DNA of 64,000 nt, from contig JAWZSP010000002.1 of assembly GCA_034401135.1 (NCBI GenBank), positions 868,001-932,000 on the forward strand, written 5' to 3'. Each line of letters begins with the position of its first letter. Positions within the stretch are counted from its first letter, which is position 1. The notes under the pieces are model-generated. The model did not search any database. It had not been told where the DNA came from and worked only from the letters and a program-made list of their open reading frames with translations. Positions 22,299 through 33,844 of this stretch are shown here, piece after piece. Origin of the DNA: Volutella citrinella (Eukaryota > Ascomycota > Sordariomycetes > Hypocreales > Nectriaceae). The position numbers were made by a program, and so were the translations under genes.

Positions 22299-25200
22299 CA
22301 TGATTCATGTTCTTTGGGATAGATTGATTGGTTTTCAGCTTGGGGGTACATTTTTTTACTTGGGTTAATTCATTGGCACACATAAAAGTTCAAAGCGGCC
22401 GTGCCAGCTAGCTAGACAATTCTTGGCAGCAATTTGTAAAAAAAGAAGATAATTTGGTAAAACGCCGACAGTGTCAGAGTGGGACAAGTATGCGAGCATG
22501 TGGCCATGGCGGCAGTCGCGGAGACGAGAACGCCGTTAGCAGGAGAAGGGAGGTCATGCCAGCGAACCCCGGACCCATGTGCGAGCTGATGTGAGATGCT
22601 TGAATCGACGACTAATAAGCGAACCGCCTGAATATGCCAGGTACGAAGCAGGAGAGCGACCAGCACCAGGCCAGGCCAGCCCAGCCCAGGCACGCGTTTC
22701 TTAGCGCGGTAGCGGGCATGATGCGGCCCTGGCGCCTCTCTCGCTTCTGGCTGAACCCCGGGATGGCGTCGACTTGGCGCTGAGAGGGGCTAGGCCGAGA
22801 GAGGGGGATTCGCGCCAGAGGGGGATTTCGTTTGAGGGCAGTTTGGGGACTTTGAGGGCTTGCGTGGTGATGGGGACATGCTTGCAATGGCCGCGCCAGC
22901 AGGGGACTGGGTTCATTGAGTAGTCAGCATTTCGCAATATAATAAACTCTGGCCATGCATGCATCAAGCCATCAAGCTCGACGGTCGGTGGGTGTTAGCG
23001 CGGGGCCGCAATCGTGGTGGATGGCGCGGCAGGGCGCCACCATCGAAACGGGCGCCGACGGTTTGCCTCGCTGTCGCCTTAGCCGTGGGCCGTGGCGCCC
23101 GCCGCCGTCGGGACGAGGAGTACCAAGGCGGCAGACGACTCACTGACTCGGCTAGCTGGGGTTCGGGAAGCGCCCAGAACGCAGCGGCGGACTGTCGACT
23201 CTTGGAGCTATTGTTTGAGAGACAGCTCTTTGTTTGATAGCCGCCACGGGCGTCATCGGCGAAGCACCCGAGGCGACAGCCGGGCTGGGCTGCTTTTGCT
23301 TTTTCCGCCCACCGCATTCAACGTCAGCCGGCGTGTCAGGCTGGAAATGGAACAAGGAAAAGAAGGAGAAGCTAGAGGGGCTTGGCTGCTGGTCGACCAC
23401 CACCTGGTACGAGCAATGTGCGAGCAATGTACGAGCAGCAGTTGACGAGCATTGCTGTGTGGCACGACCCCCGCGTCACCCGCATACCGGCATCTGATCT
23501 GATGAAAAATGCCTGAGCTTTGGTTCCTACCACACCAGGTGCGGTAGTTGGCGGCCAACTGGCGGGCCGTTTCAGGGAGCAGGGCGAACAAAACCCGGTA
23601 GCCAGCACGCAGGCATGAAAAGGTTGCATGGTATTGCACGGATTAGGACCAACACGATGGCCCGGGGGGTAACCAGCTCTGGTCGCCGTCGCCAGGCGAA
23701 ACGGACAAGTTCGAACCCCGGCCTGTCGACTAGGTACTGTGCTCCTAGGCTCCAGCTAGAGGGCGCTGGACTGGGCAATCCGGCACTGCTCCGAGCGAGC
23801 GTACGAGCGAGGACCGCGAATGATGCGAGGGTGGACAGACCACGGCGGGCCTGGTGGGCTCGAAACCTGGTCCCGGAGGGGTGGGGAGAGGGAAGGGAAG
23901 GGGGGTGGTGATCCGAGGCGAGCCGGGGAGAAGACCAAGGCACCCGGGAGGGGCCCTTGGGGGGGAAAGGGTCACTGAAGAGTGGGACATGAAAGCGACG
24001 GGGATCCCCCTGGTCGACGTCGCCACTACAAGCCTGCAACGATTTGAATGGAAGACTCTTGCTTGCCATGTACCACTGCGATAATTAATAGCCCCAAGTC
24101 AGTCTTCCTGCTCTTCCGTCCAACGGGGCCCAGCGTCGCATTCCCCCGGTGCTGCAACGTCGCCGGCCTGCTGCCCCCCCCCTCCCCTAGCAGCTTAGGT
24201 GCTGTAGTTTGGCGGCGCGGGAAAAAAAAAAGCACCTACCTTACGCTTCCAGCAGGCCAACCCAGCCCAAGGGAAATTTGCGGCAATAAATCATTCCAGC
24301 TCTCTGGCTCGCGGGCGCTGTAGGGGGGGCTGCAACTGCCGGGCTGACCCAAGGACTCGGTTTCCTGCTGCTGTTGGTTCATGCCCCCCTGGCGACCGTT
24401 GAGATGACTGTTGGTCGAAGCTGTTGCGTTTCGATGGGAATGCATAAGACAGGATGGGCGCGCCGTGTTTTGCAAATGCGACAATTACTCGCCTCGAGCT
24501 TTTCCGTGGTGGTGCCCGCGCTAGCCAAGGTAGACCCGCTTGAGCTTTTCTCCATTTCTCCAGTGCCGCCGCCCACCCGCCGTGATTAGGTAGCGGGCTG
24601 GCGGGGGGGACTACCTGAAGATTCGCGCTGATCCACTGGGGGCGGCCTCGGGTCCATCTCCCTCCCGTCCCCGTCGACCACCGAGCCAAGCCAGCAGCGG
24701 ATCCTGTTGCCCCTTCGGTGCCTGGTCTTGTCGTACTGTAAAAAACACATCGTCGGCGGATGGACCAATACTAATATTATGGGCCAGAGCAGGCCATCAA
24801 GTGCTGACGGGGACTGGGACTGTCGATAGGGAATGGAAATGGAATCCACTACTCTGCTGAAGCCACACCGGATGCTCGCCGTACTAGTCTACTGAGCAGC
24901 TACTGCTGTGCGTGCTGATGCTTCCACTGTACTGTGCATGCATACAGTAGTAATTTGTAGTAATAGTAGTACACACACTCACCCTTAGTACAGAACCTGC
25001 GTACGAATCGCCCATCTGGCGATACTGTCCCCACCCCCTTGTCCCTCCTCGCCTCCCTCCCTCCCTCCCTCCACCTCCGTCGTAATCCCTGACAGCCGCA
25101 CCCCCCCGGTGCATAGCAGAGCCAAGAAGGGGCCTTGTTGAAGCAGAGAAATGGGAGACCCGGCAAGCCTGCGACCCCATCCAATCGCCCCCCTCGTGGT

Positions 25201-25519
25201 GCGCCTTGCCTCTAGGCCCGTCTCGGATTGCCATCATCTTGCTACAACGTCCCACCCGCGAACTCCTACTTAACGACTGCCCCCGAACAGAGTTCGTCCG
25301 TCTGCAGGAGCTTCCTCCCCAATCTACTTTGTTGCATTATCCAAAAAGGATACCCCCTCCCCTGATCCCTCGTGGCGGTTTCCTTTTCATTTCCCTCTTC
25401 TGGTTGATCACTCCCAAAACAGTCCACGCCCATTGAGAGATCAGATCGACTGGTCAGACGGAGCTTCTCTCCTTCCCACATTCTCTATCCCCAGCCGACA
25501 CAAGGCAAAATCAGTCACC
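22299..25519. other. Long intergenic region upstream of the APC permease
   Basis: 3.2 kb, GC-rich on average, with many short open frames that look random. It includes a CTCC microsatellite at 25050-25073 and a pyrimidine-rich leader just before the permease start. One GTTCGAACCCC motif (about 23709) was checked for a tRNA and no cloverleaf was found. Confidence 0.45.
25050..25073 (+). repeat. CTCC/CCTC microsatellite
   Basis: Run of CTCC units in the upstream region of the permease gene. Confidence 0.75.
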
Positions 25520-27371
25520 ATGAGCGACATTGACAAGAACCCCGAGCCCAAGGTCGAGACCGTCACCGAGACGCGTGATGACCTCGACCGCGCCCAGCTG
25601 GCTCGCCTCGGCAAGAAGGGTGTTCTGAAGGTATGTGATGTCCACGCCATGTCTCTCTCTCTCTACCCCATCCTGCACCCCATACTCCCAAAATCCTGCG
25701 CCCAGATCCCATCTCGTCCCGCCGGCGCTTCGACCTCGTGCTAACTAACGCGCTCGCGCGCCCGCAGCGAAACTTCCGCTTCCTGACCATCCTCGGCTTC
25801 AGCTGTGCCATTCTCGTGACATGGGAGGGCATGTTCATGAACTTCGCCCCGGGTCTGTCCAACGGCGGACCCGGCGGCATCATCTACGGCTTCCTCTTCG
25901 TCTGGACTGGTACTATCTGCGTCTTCTCCTGCCTCTGCGAGCTTGTGTCCATTGCGCCCACGTCCGGTGGCCAGTACCACTGGGTGGCCATGCTTGCGCC
26001 CCGGTCGTGCTCAAAGTTCCTCAGCTACATCACGGGATGGCTTACCATTGCCGGCTGGCAGGGCACCTGCGCTGCTGGTGGCTTCCTGACGGGTACCATG
26101 ATCCAGGGTATCATCATCTTCATGCAGCCCGGCTACGACGCAAAGACCTGGCAGGGAACCCTCATGGTCTGGTTCTGTGTCCTCGTCGCCGTCTTCATCA
26201 ACACCGTCGTCAGCTCCATGCTGCCCAAGATCGAGGGCATGATCCTGATCCTGCACATTGTCGGCTTCTTCGCCGTCCTCATCACCCTCTGCACCTTTGG
26301 TGCCAGCGCTAGCGCTGAGGATGTCTTCTTGACCTTCCGCAACCAGGGCGAGTGGTCCAGCATGGGTCTCTCGTGGTTCGTCGGTCTCCTGGGCTGCGTC
26401 TTCTCCTTTGTTGGTGTCGACTCTTCCTTCCACGTAAGTCTGGCTATGCTGCTGTACACAATGATGCCGCGAACCAAGTCTAACTCTTGCCACAGATGTG
26501 CGAAGAGGTCAGCAACCCCTCCGTCGCTGTCCCCCGATCCATCATGACCAGTGTCCTCATCAACGGCTGCATGGGTTTCGCAATGACCATTGCCCTGCTC
26601 TACAGCGCCACCGATATTGACGCCGCCATCGCCACCAGCACCGGATACCCCTACATGGAGATCCTGTACCAGGCCACCAAGTCCAAGGCCGGCGTCTGCG
26701 CCATCGCCTCCCTCATCATCATCATGACCCTGTCTGCCATCGTTGGTGTCATTGCTGCCACCTCCCGCATGTTCTGGGCCTTTGCTCGTGACAATGGACT
26801 GCCCTTCTCCAGCGTCCTCTCGAGGGTAAGAATGCCTCTACTCACAGTTCTCGTATCCGGATTACCACTAACATTAGAATAGGTCGACCCCTGGACCGAG
26901 GTCCCCGTCTGGGCCATCACCGTCACTGCTGTCCTTTCTTGCGTCATCAGTCTGATCAACATCGGCTCCTCCATCGTGTACAACGCCATCATTTCCGTCG
27001 CTGTCTCCGGTCTGTACTCGTCGTACCTCATTGCCGGTGCTCTCCTGCTCTACCGCCGCTGCGGCACCGGCTTTAAGATGCCCGATCCCAGCGCTCTGCC
27101 CGCTCTTGCCGACCGCGAGGGCGCAGAAGGCCAGACCCTCGCCTGGGGCCCGTGGCACATCCCCGGTATCTGGGGCATCATCGTCAACACCTACGCCGTC
27201 ATCTTCATGCTCATCATCTGGTTCTTCAGCTTCTGGCCTAGCGTCGCCGTCGCTGACGCCGCCAGCATGAACTACGCCTCCCTGATGACTGGTGGCGTCG
27301 CCCTGTTTGCCTGCATCTACTACGTCCTGTACGCCCACAAGCAGTACAAGGGACCTCACGTCGAGATTTAA
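25520..27371 (+). CDS. Amino acid/GABA/choline-type permease (APC superfamily)
   Basis: Four exons: 25520-25630, 25768-26433, 26496-26825, 26883-27371; 531 residues. A charged N-terminal tail precedes about 12 transmembrane segments. Family signatures include FSFLTILGFS-like helix 1 (here FRFLTILGFSC), SGGQYHWVAMLAP in helix 3 (the fungal ACT-family motif), EEVSNPSVAVPRSI between helices 6 and 7, and SRMFWAFARDNGLPFS in helix 8. This places it with Uga4/Hnm1/Bat-like importers of GABA, choline or amino acids at the plasma membrane. Codon usage is strongly biased to C-ending codons, suggesting good expression. The substrate cannot be assigned. It has an unusually long upstream gap. Confidence 0.88.
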
Positions 27372-27890
27372 AGTACTAGGCCCTGGTTGCGGAGTTTGAA
27401 AACACGTTCTCTCTACATAATCAAAAGTTTGCTCACTCGATGAGGCGCTACAATAGATGCGCCCCGAGATCAGTCGTGCCAGAATAGCGGCCCGCAGATT
27501 GACATAGCCCATGCGAATACTCATTTTAATATACCAAGGACTCAAAGAAGCCTGCATTGCGCTAAATGTTGACCGAAATGATTTGTCATGTGCCGCTAGT
27601 ATCTGTCAAGAGCCATTCCAGGCCAATCAACATTGTTTCGTCTCTCGTCGGAATACGTTGAGAACATGGATCGAGGTCGTGATGGTCTGGGAGTTTCTGA
27701 AGATGCGGAAATTGTATTCCGAGAACCAACCATTGAGCGTGCCGTGCCTTCTGGCAAGCCCAAATCACCGGTCCTGCCAAGAAGGAGGCTTCTTGGGTCT
27801 GCAATGTCCCAGCGTCTTATTTCGACACGATGATTTCTGTAGTATTCATATCAGATTGAAGGCACACCGAAAACACAGTTACCCGTCATC
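27372..27890. other. Intergenic region
   Basis: Between two convergent genes; no gene or repeat seen. It presumably contains both 3' UTRs. Confidence 0.5.
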
Positions 27891-30800
27891 TTACTGTGTG
27901 AGCTTGTGCAGTCTTTCCCACGCTGTTTCGTCGTCACCGAAGAAGATGAATCGTAGGCTGAAAGAGCGAGGCAAAGCATAGCCCTCCATGTTGCTTGTGT
28001 ACTTCATGTAGGGGTTTTGGAGGAACTGCAGGATAGCCGACTCGGCACTCATGTTGGGATTAATGCTGGTCCATAGGCCGTCTGTCAGAATGATGAGTGT
28101 ATGGTGCTTTGGCTCCCCGGGTTTAGCATCCATGTCGGCTTTGTCGTATTCGTCAAACACTCTCTTGAGGGTCTCACGCATGTCAGTTTGCTCATCTCTA
28201 TATCTGAAATGTTTCCATGACTTTTTGTGCATCTCTGCCATCGAAGATGCGTACTTTTCCCACACGCCCCAGACATTGATGACATGTAGCTGAGAACCCC
28301 CTACCGTGTACCAAAGACCCAGGCTATGGCTGTTGAATGGCACAGTCATCGCCGAAGTCACTAGGAGAGTCTTGGTAGCTTGATCCCAGTGCCTCATCAT
28401 ACTTTGGGAGTTGTCAACAAGAAAAGTCTAGCGCAGAAATTAGCAGTTTGCGAGTTGTTCCTTTGGGAGTGGAGGTTGAATCTCAGGACCGTACAATGTC
28501 TCTCTCTCTGACCCAGCCCTCCAAGATGGGATCATCTACAAAAACATCGTGAAAGGAGACTACCGAGGCAGTCCAAATAGGCTCCAGCTGGCGATATTTT
28601 GACAACACACCAGGTTCTAGGACCATTGGGCCCGGACGCGCAAAGTTGGATCCTTGGCTTTGAGGCGTCTGTCCGGTTGTCAGCTCACCCGACTCGGGGA
28701 TCTCTTCCAGCAATGGGAATAGTTTGGTGTGGCCGTCTTCTTTGTTTCGATGGGCCACCTCAGACACCCCTAGTCTTCGTGAGGAGACTCTCCCTTGAAT
28801 TCCGTAAGGGCTTTCTCTAGACCCCGTGGAGTGTAATTCAAGCGCGGTTTGGCGATTAGTTGTCTTGACGCGAGGAATTGCCTGCAAAAGTTCTGATTTC
28901 CCTATTCGAGTCGAGAACCTGGAGGAATCTCGGGTGGAGTGGGATTGCGCTGACTGTGTCTCGGGGTGCCCGCTCGACTGGTCTGCAGTGGAAGGCGAGT
29001 CCTTGTCGAATTGGAGTAGAAACTGAAGCATATCAGGCGAGTCTGGCTGCAGTAACTTTCGCTTGACTTGGAGTGTGTAGCTGTCATTGGCTTCCTCGAC
29101 AATCGCTGCCAGCCGCTCACACAGAGCACCTGATCGAATCCTTTCTCTGTGGTCGCCAATGAGAATCTCTTGGTCAATCAAATCAAGAACCAGACACGAA
29201 ATGGTGTCAGGCTTGCGCACATGGCCTCGCAAGTGTCGATGCCACTGCGTCACAAATGGGAGTACACCAGTACCGTCGTGAAAGGCATCATCGCACTTGG
29301 GTCCCGTGAAGCTGCTGCGTCCTTGGTGATTTAGTCGTAGCTGTTTCATGCTGGCCTGTCTCAGCCTGCGGTAATCCATGTAAAATCCGGGGCCAACAAT
29401 GACCCATGTGGCTGCGGCGGATAGAACGCAGCCGAAAGACCAGGTATCGATAGTCTGTGAGTACTTCTTGTGACTGCCGTCGTTGCTTGGACGATGACAC
29501 TCTGGCGCACCTATGCAAATAGTTAGAATCAAGACTTGGCATACTAGTGGACTTGCAAAGTACCATAGGCTGCAGTGTAGCCCGAGAGCTTCGTTTCCAT
29601 TGTAGTATGCCCCTCAAACTTGGCGAATCCAAAATCAGCCAGCTTAAACTTGCCGTTGACACGAAGAATGTTGTCTGGCTTCACATCGCCATGCCAACTG
29701 CAACATGATCAATATTAGGCATTCCGGTGCGGTGAAGATCGAGAATTTACCCCTTGTATTGACATATAGAGCCATCGTCGCTCGTGTGGGTGAATTCGTG
29801 AATCTGCCGAAGTGTGTTGGCCACCTCGAAGATATCTTTCCAAAAGGAGGTGATCTCTGCATTGAGGATTGGGCCGCGAGTCTCGGCCAGGTACTCATCG
29901 AGATCCCGGCTTCCATACTCAAGGACAATATGCAACTCCCTCGTGCCTTCTGGCGTTCTTGTTTCAAACTCTGCCAAGTACTGGACAACGTTCAGCCCCT
30001 GTTGTTGACTCATGGTCTGGAACGCTCTGCTTTCCAAATCGTAGACGTGCTTGTTTCTCTCTTTGAACGTTTTGATAGCAAAGTCATAGCACTTGATGGC
30101 CGTTAGAGGTTGAATGAATCTACGACTAGGGGGACTTACAGGTCCAAAATTCCTGTCTTCGACTTCAAAGTCCTCCAATGCATCCCTCCACGCATCGGAG
30201 AGCATGTCGGCCTGGATCTTGCAATGATAGGCGGTGGCAGTGCCGCCGGTGTTGATTTCTTCTCTGTACACTATTGGCAGGACAAATTCCGAATGCTCGA
30301 TAGATGTCTTGCGGTTCAGAGGAAGTCGAAAGGGCACAAACGCCCACCGATGGCGCTCGAATGCTTGGGTCACTCCAGTATACCCCGAGTTTCGATATCT
30401 TTGTGGCAATCGTGCTCCTTCTCCTTCTAGATCGGAAGTGATACCAGCGTACGCGGTTTCAAGGGACAGCGAATCGAGGCTCGAGTCGTTGGTTAGGTGC
30501 TTGCCAAAGATGGCGATCATCCAACCACAGTGGATGGCCATGAGTATAGCAAAGGTGATCTTGGAACCTTCAAAGTAGGATGCCATTGGTCTCATCCGCG
30601 GATCTGGAAAAAGCGCTGTGAGCAGCCTTGTAAAGTTCTTGTTCCCGTCGCTTCCCAGCCATCGCCTGATTTCATCCTGGCAGTAGAAGCGCTGCTTCTT
30701 CCAGTTCTTCCGACCCACTTGCCTCCTCTCGAGAAAGACACGGAATTCTTCGATCGGATCCATGTTTGCTTGTTGGGATTGCGGGCTGATGGTTTCGTAA

Positions 30801-30916
30801 TGCGTCTGGACGTTGATATGCTTGGTGCCGGAAGAAAGTCGGAGTCCACAGTCCATTTCCATCTGACAATCCAGAGGTAGCACGTGCCTTTCTTTGCGTA
30901 GACCCTTCGCTTCCAA
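27891..30916 (-). CDS. Protein kinase-like domain fused to a vWA domain
   Basis: Four exons: 30916-29751, 29697-29564, 29510-28495, 28427-27891; 950 residues from the upstream Met. A Met at 30763 (MDPIEEFR) would give 899 and is a strong alternative start. Numbered from 30916, the kinase has a Gly-rich loop near 222-230, Lys in FAIKTF near 283, HGDVKPDN (HGD rather than HRD) near 391, DFG near 413, APE near 440 and DTWSFG. After a Ser/Thr-rich linker the last exon encodes a vWA domain with the metal-site motif DNSQSM near 775 (DxSxS) and a later TDG. The likely role is a cytosolic signalling switch. This architecture occurs in fungal variable gene sets; substrates are unknown. Confidence 0.82.
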
Positions 30917-31456
30917 GGTTCCAAGGACGCAGTCGTCAGCCTTTGGCTAATTGAAAACCAGGCGACGACTTGGCACAAGTTGATCTCACGATCCGTGCCT
31001 TGTTTGAGAGAAAAGGGACGAAGCCACAGCCCAGCTCAAGACACCGCATAGGCGCTGTCTTACTTTAAAAAGTAAGTTTTCTCCGGTTTGATGGTTAGGC
31101 CTCGAACCTCTGTTGATTCGCTGGCCGGCTCGGTAGTTGAAACGATCCAGTCGCCAAGGAAAAGAATGACTCGCTGGTTTACCGAGAACATAGGAGGTTT
31201 CTCGCACGGCTAGCACGAACAGTAGGTGCGGAAGGAAGCTCATGCTTGGTTCCGCTCCGGCACCGCAGACTGGAATCCAGTCCATCTCTCTGCTATGATT
31301 CCCTTCGTGTGAAACTATTCCAGTAAATGTATTTTAAGCTTATGTGTGTAAGACTAAAGTGTTGCCTAGTGCTGGGGTATGATGCCATCGCCAAATGTCA
31401 TTTACAAACTAATCACAGATCCTGGTGGTGTTGATCACTAGTACTAAAATGTAGGA
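30917..31456. other. Intergenic region upstream of kinase-vWA gene
   Basis: No gene recognised. A minus-strand open frame (31285-30986) has no domain-like features and may be 5' UTR or promoter. Confidence 0.4.
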
Positions 31457-31900
31457 TCACGTCAAAGTGAGGAAAAAAACCTTAAAACCTAGAAAGCTAC
31501 ATCTACTAAGAAGATATGCATAATCTACAACCAACCTATCAACCCTAGCAAACAAAACCTCCTCTATATGCTTCACGCTATCCCACCTATTCTCAAACGA
31601 GTCTATCTGTGGGCGAAACCGAAGTACAAACTGAGGACGAGAAGCGCCTCCATCCTGATCAACGTCGCCAATCTCCTCGTTCATGGTAAAGTAAAACCTC
31701 AGCTGGTGGCGAGTTAAACTTGCACCTGAAGAATCCAGTCCAACACTCATCTTCGCCTGATGAAATTCTCCGAGCAAGCTGCCGTTCTTCTTGACCTCGC
31801 ACTTGTACTGGCCCTTGCCAATGGTCGATCGCCTCTTTCGCTCAAAAGCACCTTGTGCGGACAACCCCCGGAAGATTAAAAGGACGGGGCCACTCTTCAT
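31457..31900 (-). pseudogene. Unrecognised protein fragment abutting cassette A
   Basis: An open frame of 147 codons whose central part (about residues 18-135) looks like real protein: alternating beta-type segments with charged turns and a final helix-like HIEEVLFARVDRLVVDYAYLL. No family is recognised. Its first 17 codons lie inside the promoter-like block of the adjacent cassette (31853-31889), so the true 5' end was probably lost or spliced from elsewhere. It could be an exon of a broken gene into which the cassette array inserted, or a divergent small gene. Confidence 0.3.
31853..31889 (+). promoter_or_regulatory. Cassette A conserved 5' block
   Basis: Begins TTGTGCGGACAAC and runs into CCCCGGAAGATTAAAAGG-type sequence ending GACGGGG. 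It matches the block at 33625-33660 closely while the flanks do not. A TTGT...ACAA mini-palindrome starts each copy, and an AT-rich core sits between a CCCCGG and a GACGGGG box, resembling a core promoter. Confidence 0.45.
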
Positions 31901-31986
31901 TCATCCAAGGTGGAGCCCGAGGCGGGCACACTCGAGTTGGGAGAGAGTATCTTTGCAGTGACTGGTCGCTGCGCTCCAAACAGGTG

Positions 31987-31992
31987 GTAAAT
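31987..31992 (+). other. Shared leader splice donor-like site, cassette A
   Basis: GTAAAT within the block TGGTAAATCGCATCT, which recurs in cassette B at 33801-33815. A possible partner acceptor is CTAG at 32237-32240, preceded by a long pyrimidine tract and a CTACGAAC-like branch site; that would place the start codon at 32251 just after splicing. This is inference. Confidence 0.35.
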
Positions 31993-32250
31993 CGCATCTT
32001 GACGCTCCGCTATATGGGTCTGGACGACCCACAAGACTGCACTTGCACATCATTCACGCGAACGGGAGGTGAGGCGGGAGAGCGAGTTGTCAAACCAGTG
32101 AAGGGAGGAGGACTTCTTCCGACGACACACCACCGAGGGCTGGACAAGACGAGGAGAGCGACCGAGTAGGGAGTCGGTGAGAGTGGACTACGAACGTTTT
32201 CTTTTTTTGTCTTCGGCCATTCTTTGCGGTAGGCTTCTAGGAGGGCGGGA

Positions 32251-32637
32251 ATGCCCTCTTCGCCATCCTCCACCACGTTTTGGACTCATTCCTCACGGGT
32301 GGATACCCATTTCTACATCCAATGGACATTCAGTTGTCCTGTGCTAACATCGGTAGTCGAGCAGACTATCCGCACTTTTCTTCTTGGTAGCGAGTCTCGG
32401 ACAGAGTACCGGGGCTTTCGTCTTTCCAGTGATCGAGGAGTGAACGGCGAGGAGCAGGATCCCTATCGCATCGTCTATTGTTTTCTTGTCTCGGTGGCAG
32501 AGACAGCATCCTACGAGGTACAGGATCAGGTGCGACATCACCTAGCACGGCCGGAGTGGCGGGCTCTACTCCCCTTTGGTGACGCATTCGTTTTATGTGA
32601 ATCCTTTGTGCATCCTTTGATCGATTATCTTTAGCCT
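32251..32637 (+). CDS. Unknown small protein of cassette A
   Basis: A 127-residue open frame starting at an ATG just downstream of a good acceptor-like site (polypyrimidine tract 32203-32230). From residue 28 the composition is protein-like, with SESRTEYRGFRL, then a helix-rich stretch (YRIVYCFLVSVAETASYEVQDQVRHHL) and a hydrophobic end. No domain is recognised and there is no signal peptide. It occupies the same position in cassette A as the coiled-coil gene does in cassette B, but the two proteins share no visible similarity. It could also be an exon of a longer product beginning at the ATG at 32014. Confidence 0.35.
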
Positions 32638-33372
32638 TGTATATACAAGCAAGGAACCACATCGAGTTGTTTTTTTTAGAAATATCAATTAGTTTACAAC
32701 TCTTCTACAACAGGTAGAGGAGAGGATAATACATTAGAGACAGGCAGGGTAGGTATCATTGCGTGGATACGTACGACGCCAGTACTACCCCACTTACCCA
32801 AACGAGAGTTAGGAATAGCTTCATTCAGGGATCAACAGGCAGAAGGATCGGAGAGATAGACGCTTTGGCCTTTTATTTTTATTTATATTTCTATTTTTTC
32901 TCTTTTCTTACGTTTTGTAGTGTAGGTTTCAATTTATAGACTAGTAGAGTTATGTAGTTGGACTATAGTCTGAGTCAACACCACACCTAGTAGTGATTAG
33001 TATGTAGATAGAGTATCATGCACACCTCAAGTGCTTACGTTCAAGCTTTCATTTCACACGGATTGAATAACAGCAGAAAGATGGGCTGGATTCTGTTAGC
33101 GCCGCCAGCGCACAAGTAGGGGAGCGTCAGCGGACCTACGTAGAGCCGAATACACTACTTTGCGGCGACTTAACTACCACTACCCTTTACCACTACCAGC
33201 CATCATACACCCACACATACTTACGACTAGTAGACATGCACACGCAATCATCTTCAAGTGAGCGACGGCGAACGGATTAACATTCAAGCAGGCGACCGAC
33301 AGGGAGGCTGCGGAGGGGACAACTTGATTGGACCCATTCATCCCCTTGACTCCACCAATGCATTTGTAGGCA
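32638..33372 (+). other. Cassette A 3' non-coding tract
   Basis: AT-richer DNA without a convincing frame. It shares an ordered series of short blocks with the 3' tract of cassette B: ATAGCTTCATTC (32815; 34842), AGCTTTCAT (33044; 34899), GCGCCGCCAGCGCAC (about 33100; 34972) and CGACCGACAGGGAGGCT (about 33292; 34996). The order is the same in both, with variable spacing. Confidence 0.5.
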
Positions 33373-33476
33373 AGTTGGACGGCAGGTACTTGGTCTTCCC
33401 GTGGTGCGAGCGGAGGCGAGCATGTCCCTCTCTATAACTTTGTATTAGAGGGACCACGGGATCGCGGGGGGCCAAT
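33373..33476 (+). repeat. Cassette A conserved 3' block with nested inverted repeats
   Basis: Matches 35245-35350 with few differences and ends at the same sequence (ATCGCGGGGGGCCAAT). It contains two mutually exclusive stems: outer CCCGTGGT (33398-33405) with ACCACGGG (33453-33460), and inner GTCCCTCT (33424-33431) with AGAGGGAC (33447-33454). Arms are identical in both copies, while loops differ. Confidence 0.75.
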
Positions 33477-33485
33477 CGATCAGAT

Positions 33486-33493
33486 TATATAAG
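33486..33493 (+). promoter_or_regulatory. TATA-like element before cassette B
   Basis: TATATAAG lies just after the end of cassette A, about 140 bp upstream of the cassette B 5' block. Confidence 0.3.
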
Positions 33494-33608
33494 GCCCATA
33501 CCACGCGGCTATTGGTCTACAACGACATGGAGCTAGTGCGAATGGAGTATCAAGGCAGCGAGTGTGGCGAGTGGACTACACCAATGGGGATCGTCGGGCG
33601 ATCCACAT

Positions 33609-33636
33609 TTGTATGAACAACTCTTTGTTCGTACAA
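33609..33636 (+). repeat. 12-bp inverted repeat before cassette B
   Basis: Left arm TTGTATGAACAA and right arm TTGTTCGTACAA are separated by CTCT; 11 of 12 positions pair, and the remaining one is a G-T wobble. The right arm is the start of the conserved 5' block. Confidence 0.65.
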
Positions 33637-33660
33637 CTCCCCGGAGTATAAGGGACGGGG
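33625..33660 (+). promoter_or_regulatory. Cassette B conserved 5' block
   Basis: Counterpart of 31853-31889: TTGTTCGTACAAC, then CTCCCCGGAGTATAAGG and GACGGGG. Followed 140 bp later by the shared leader block TGGTAAATCGCATCT (33801-33815). Confidence 0.45.
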
Positions 33661-33844
33661 ACACCCACTGCATTCGATGAAGCGGCACTTCATCTTGTCA
33701 TCTTACTTTTCTTGTTTTGGCCAGACGGCCATATCACAGCACAAGTGCTGCTCTGCCTCACTGCGTTCGCTTTTGGATAGCTTGTCGACTTGGCGGAGAC
33801 TGGTAAATCGCATCTCTTGCAATTTCGGAGGAAGGGAGAGAGAT

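Noticed and set aside
23640..23740. Possible tRNA (GTTCGAACCCC)
   Set aside because: No acceptor stem, D arm or anticodon arm could be paired around the motif.
31080..31160. Possible tRNA on the minus strand (GAGGTTCGAGGCC)
   Set aside because: The surrounding 75 bases do not fold into a cloverleaf and no acceptor pairing is seen.
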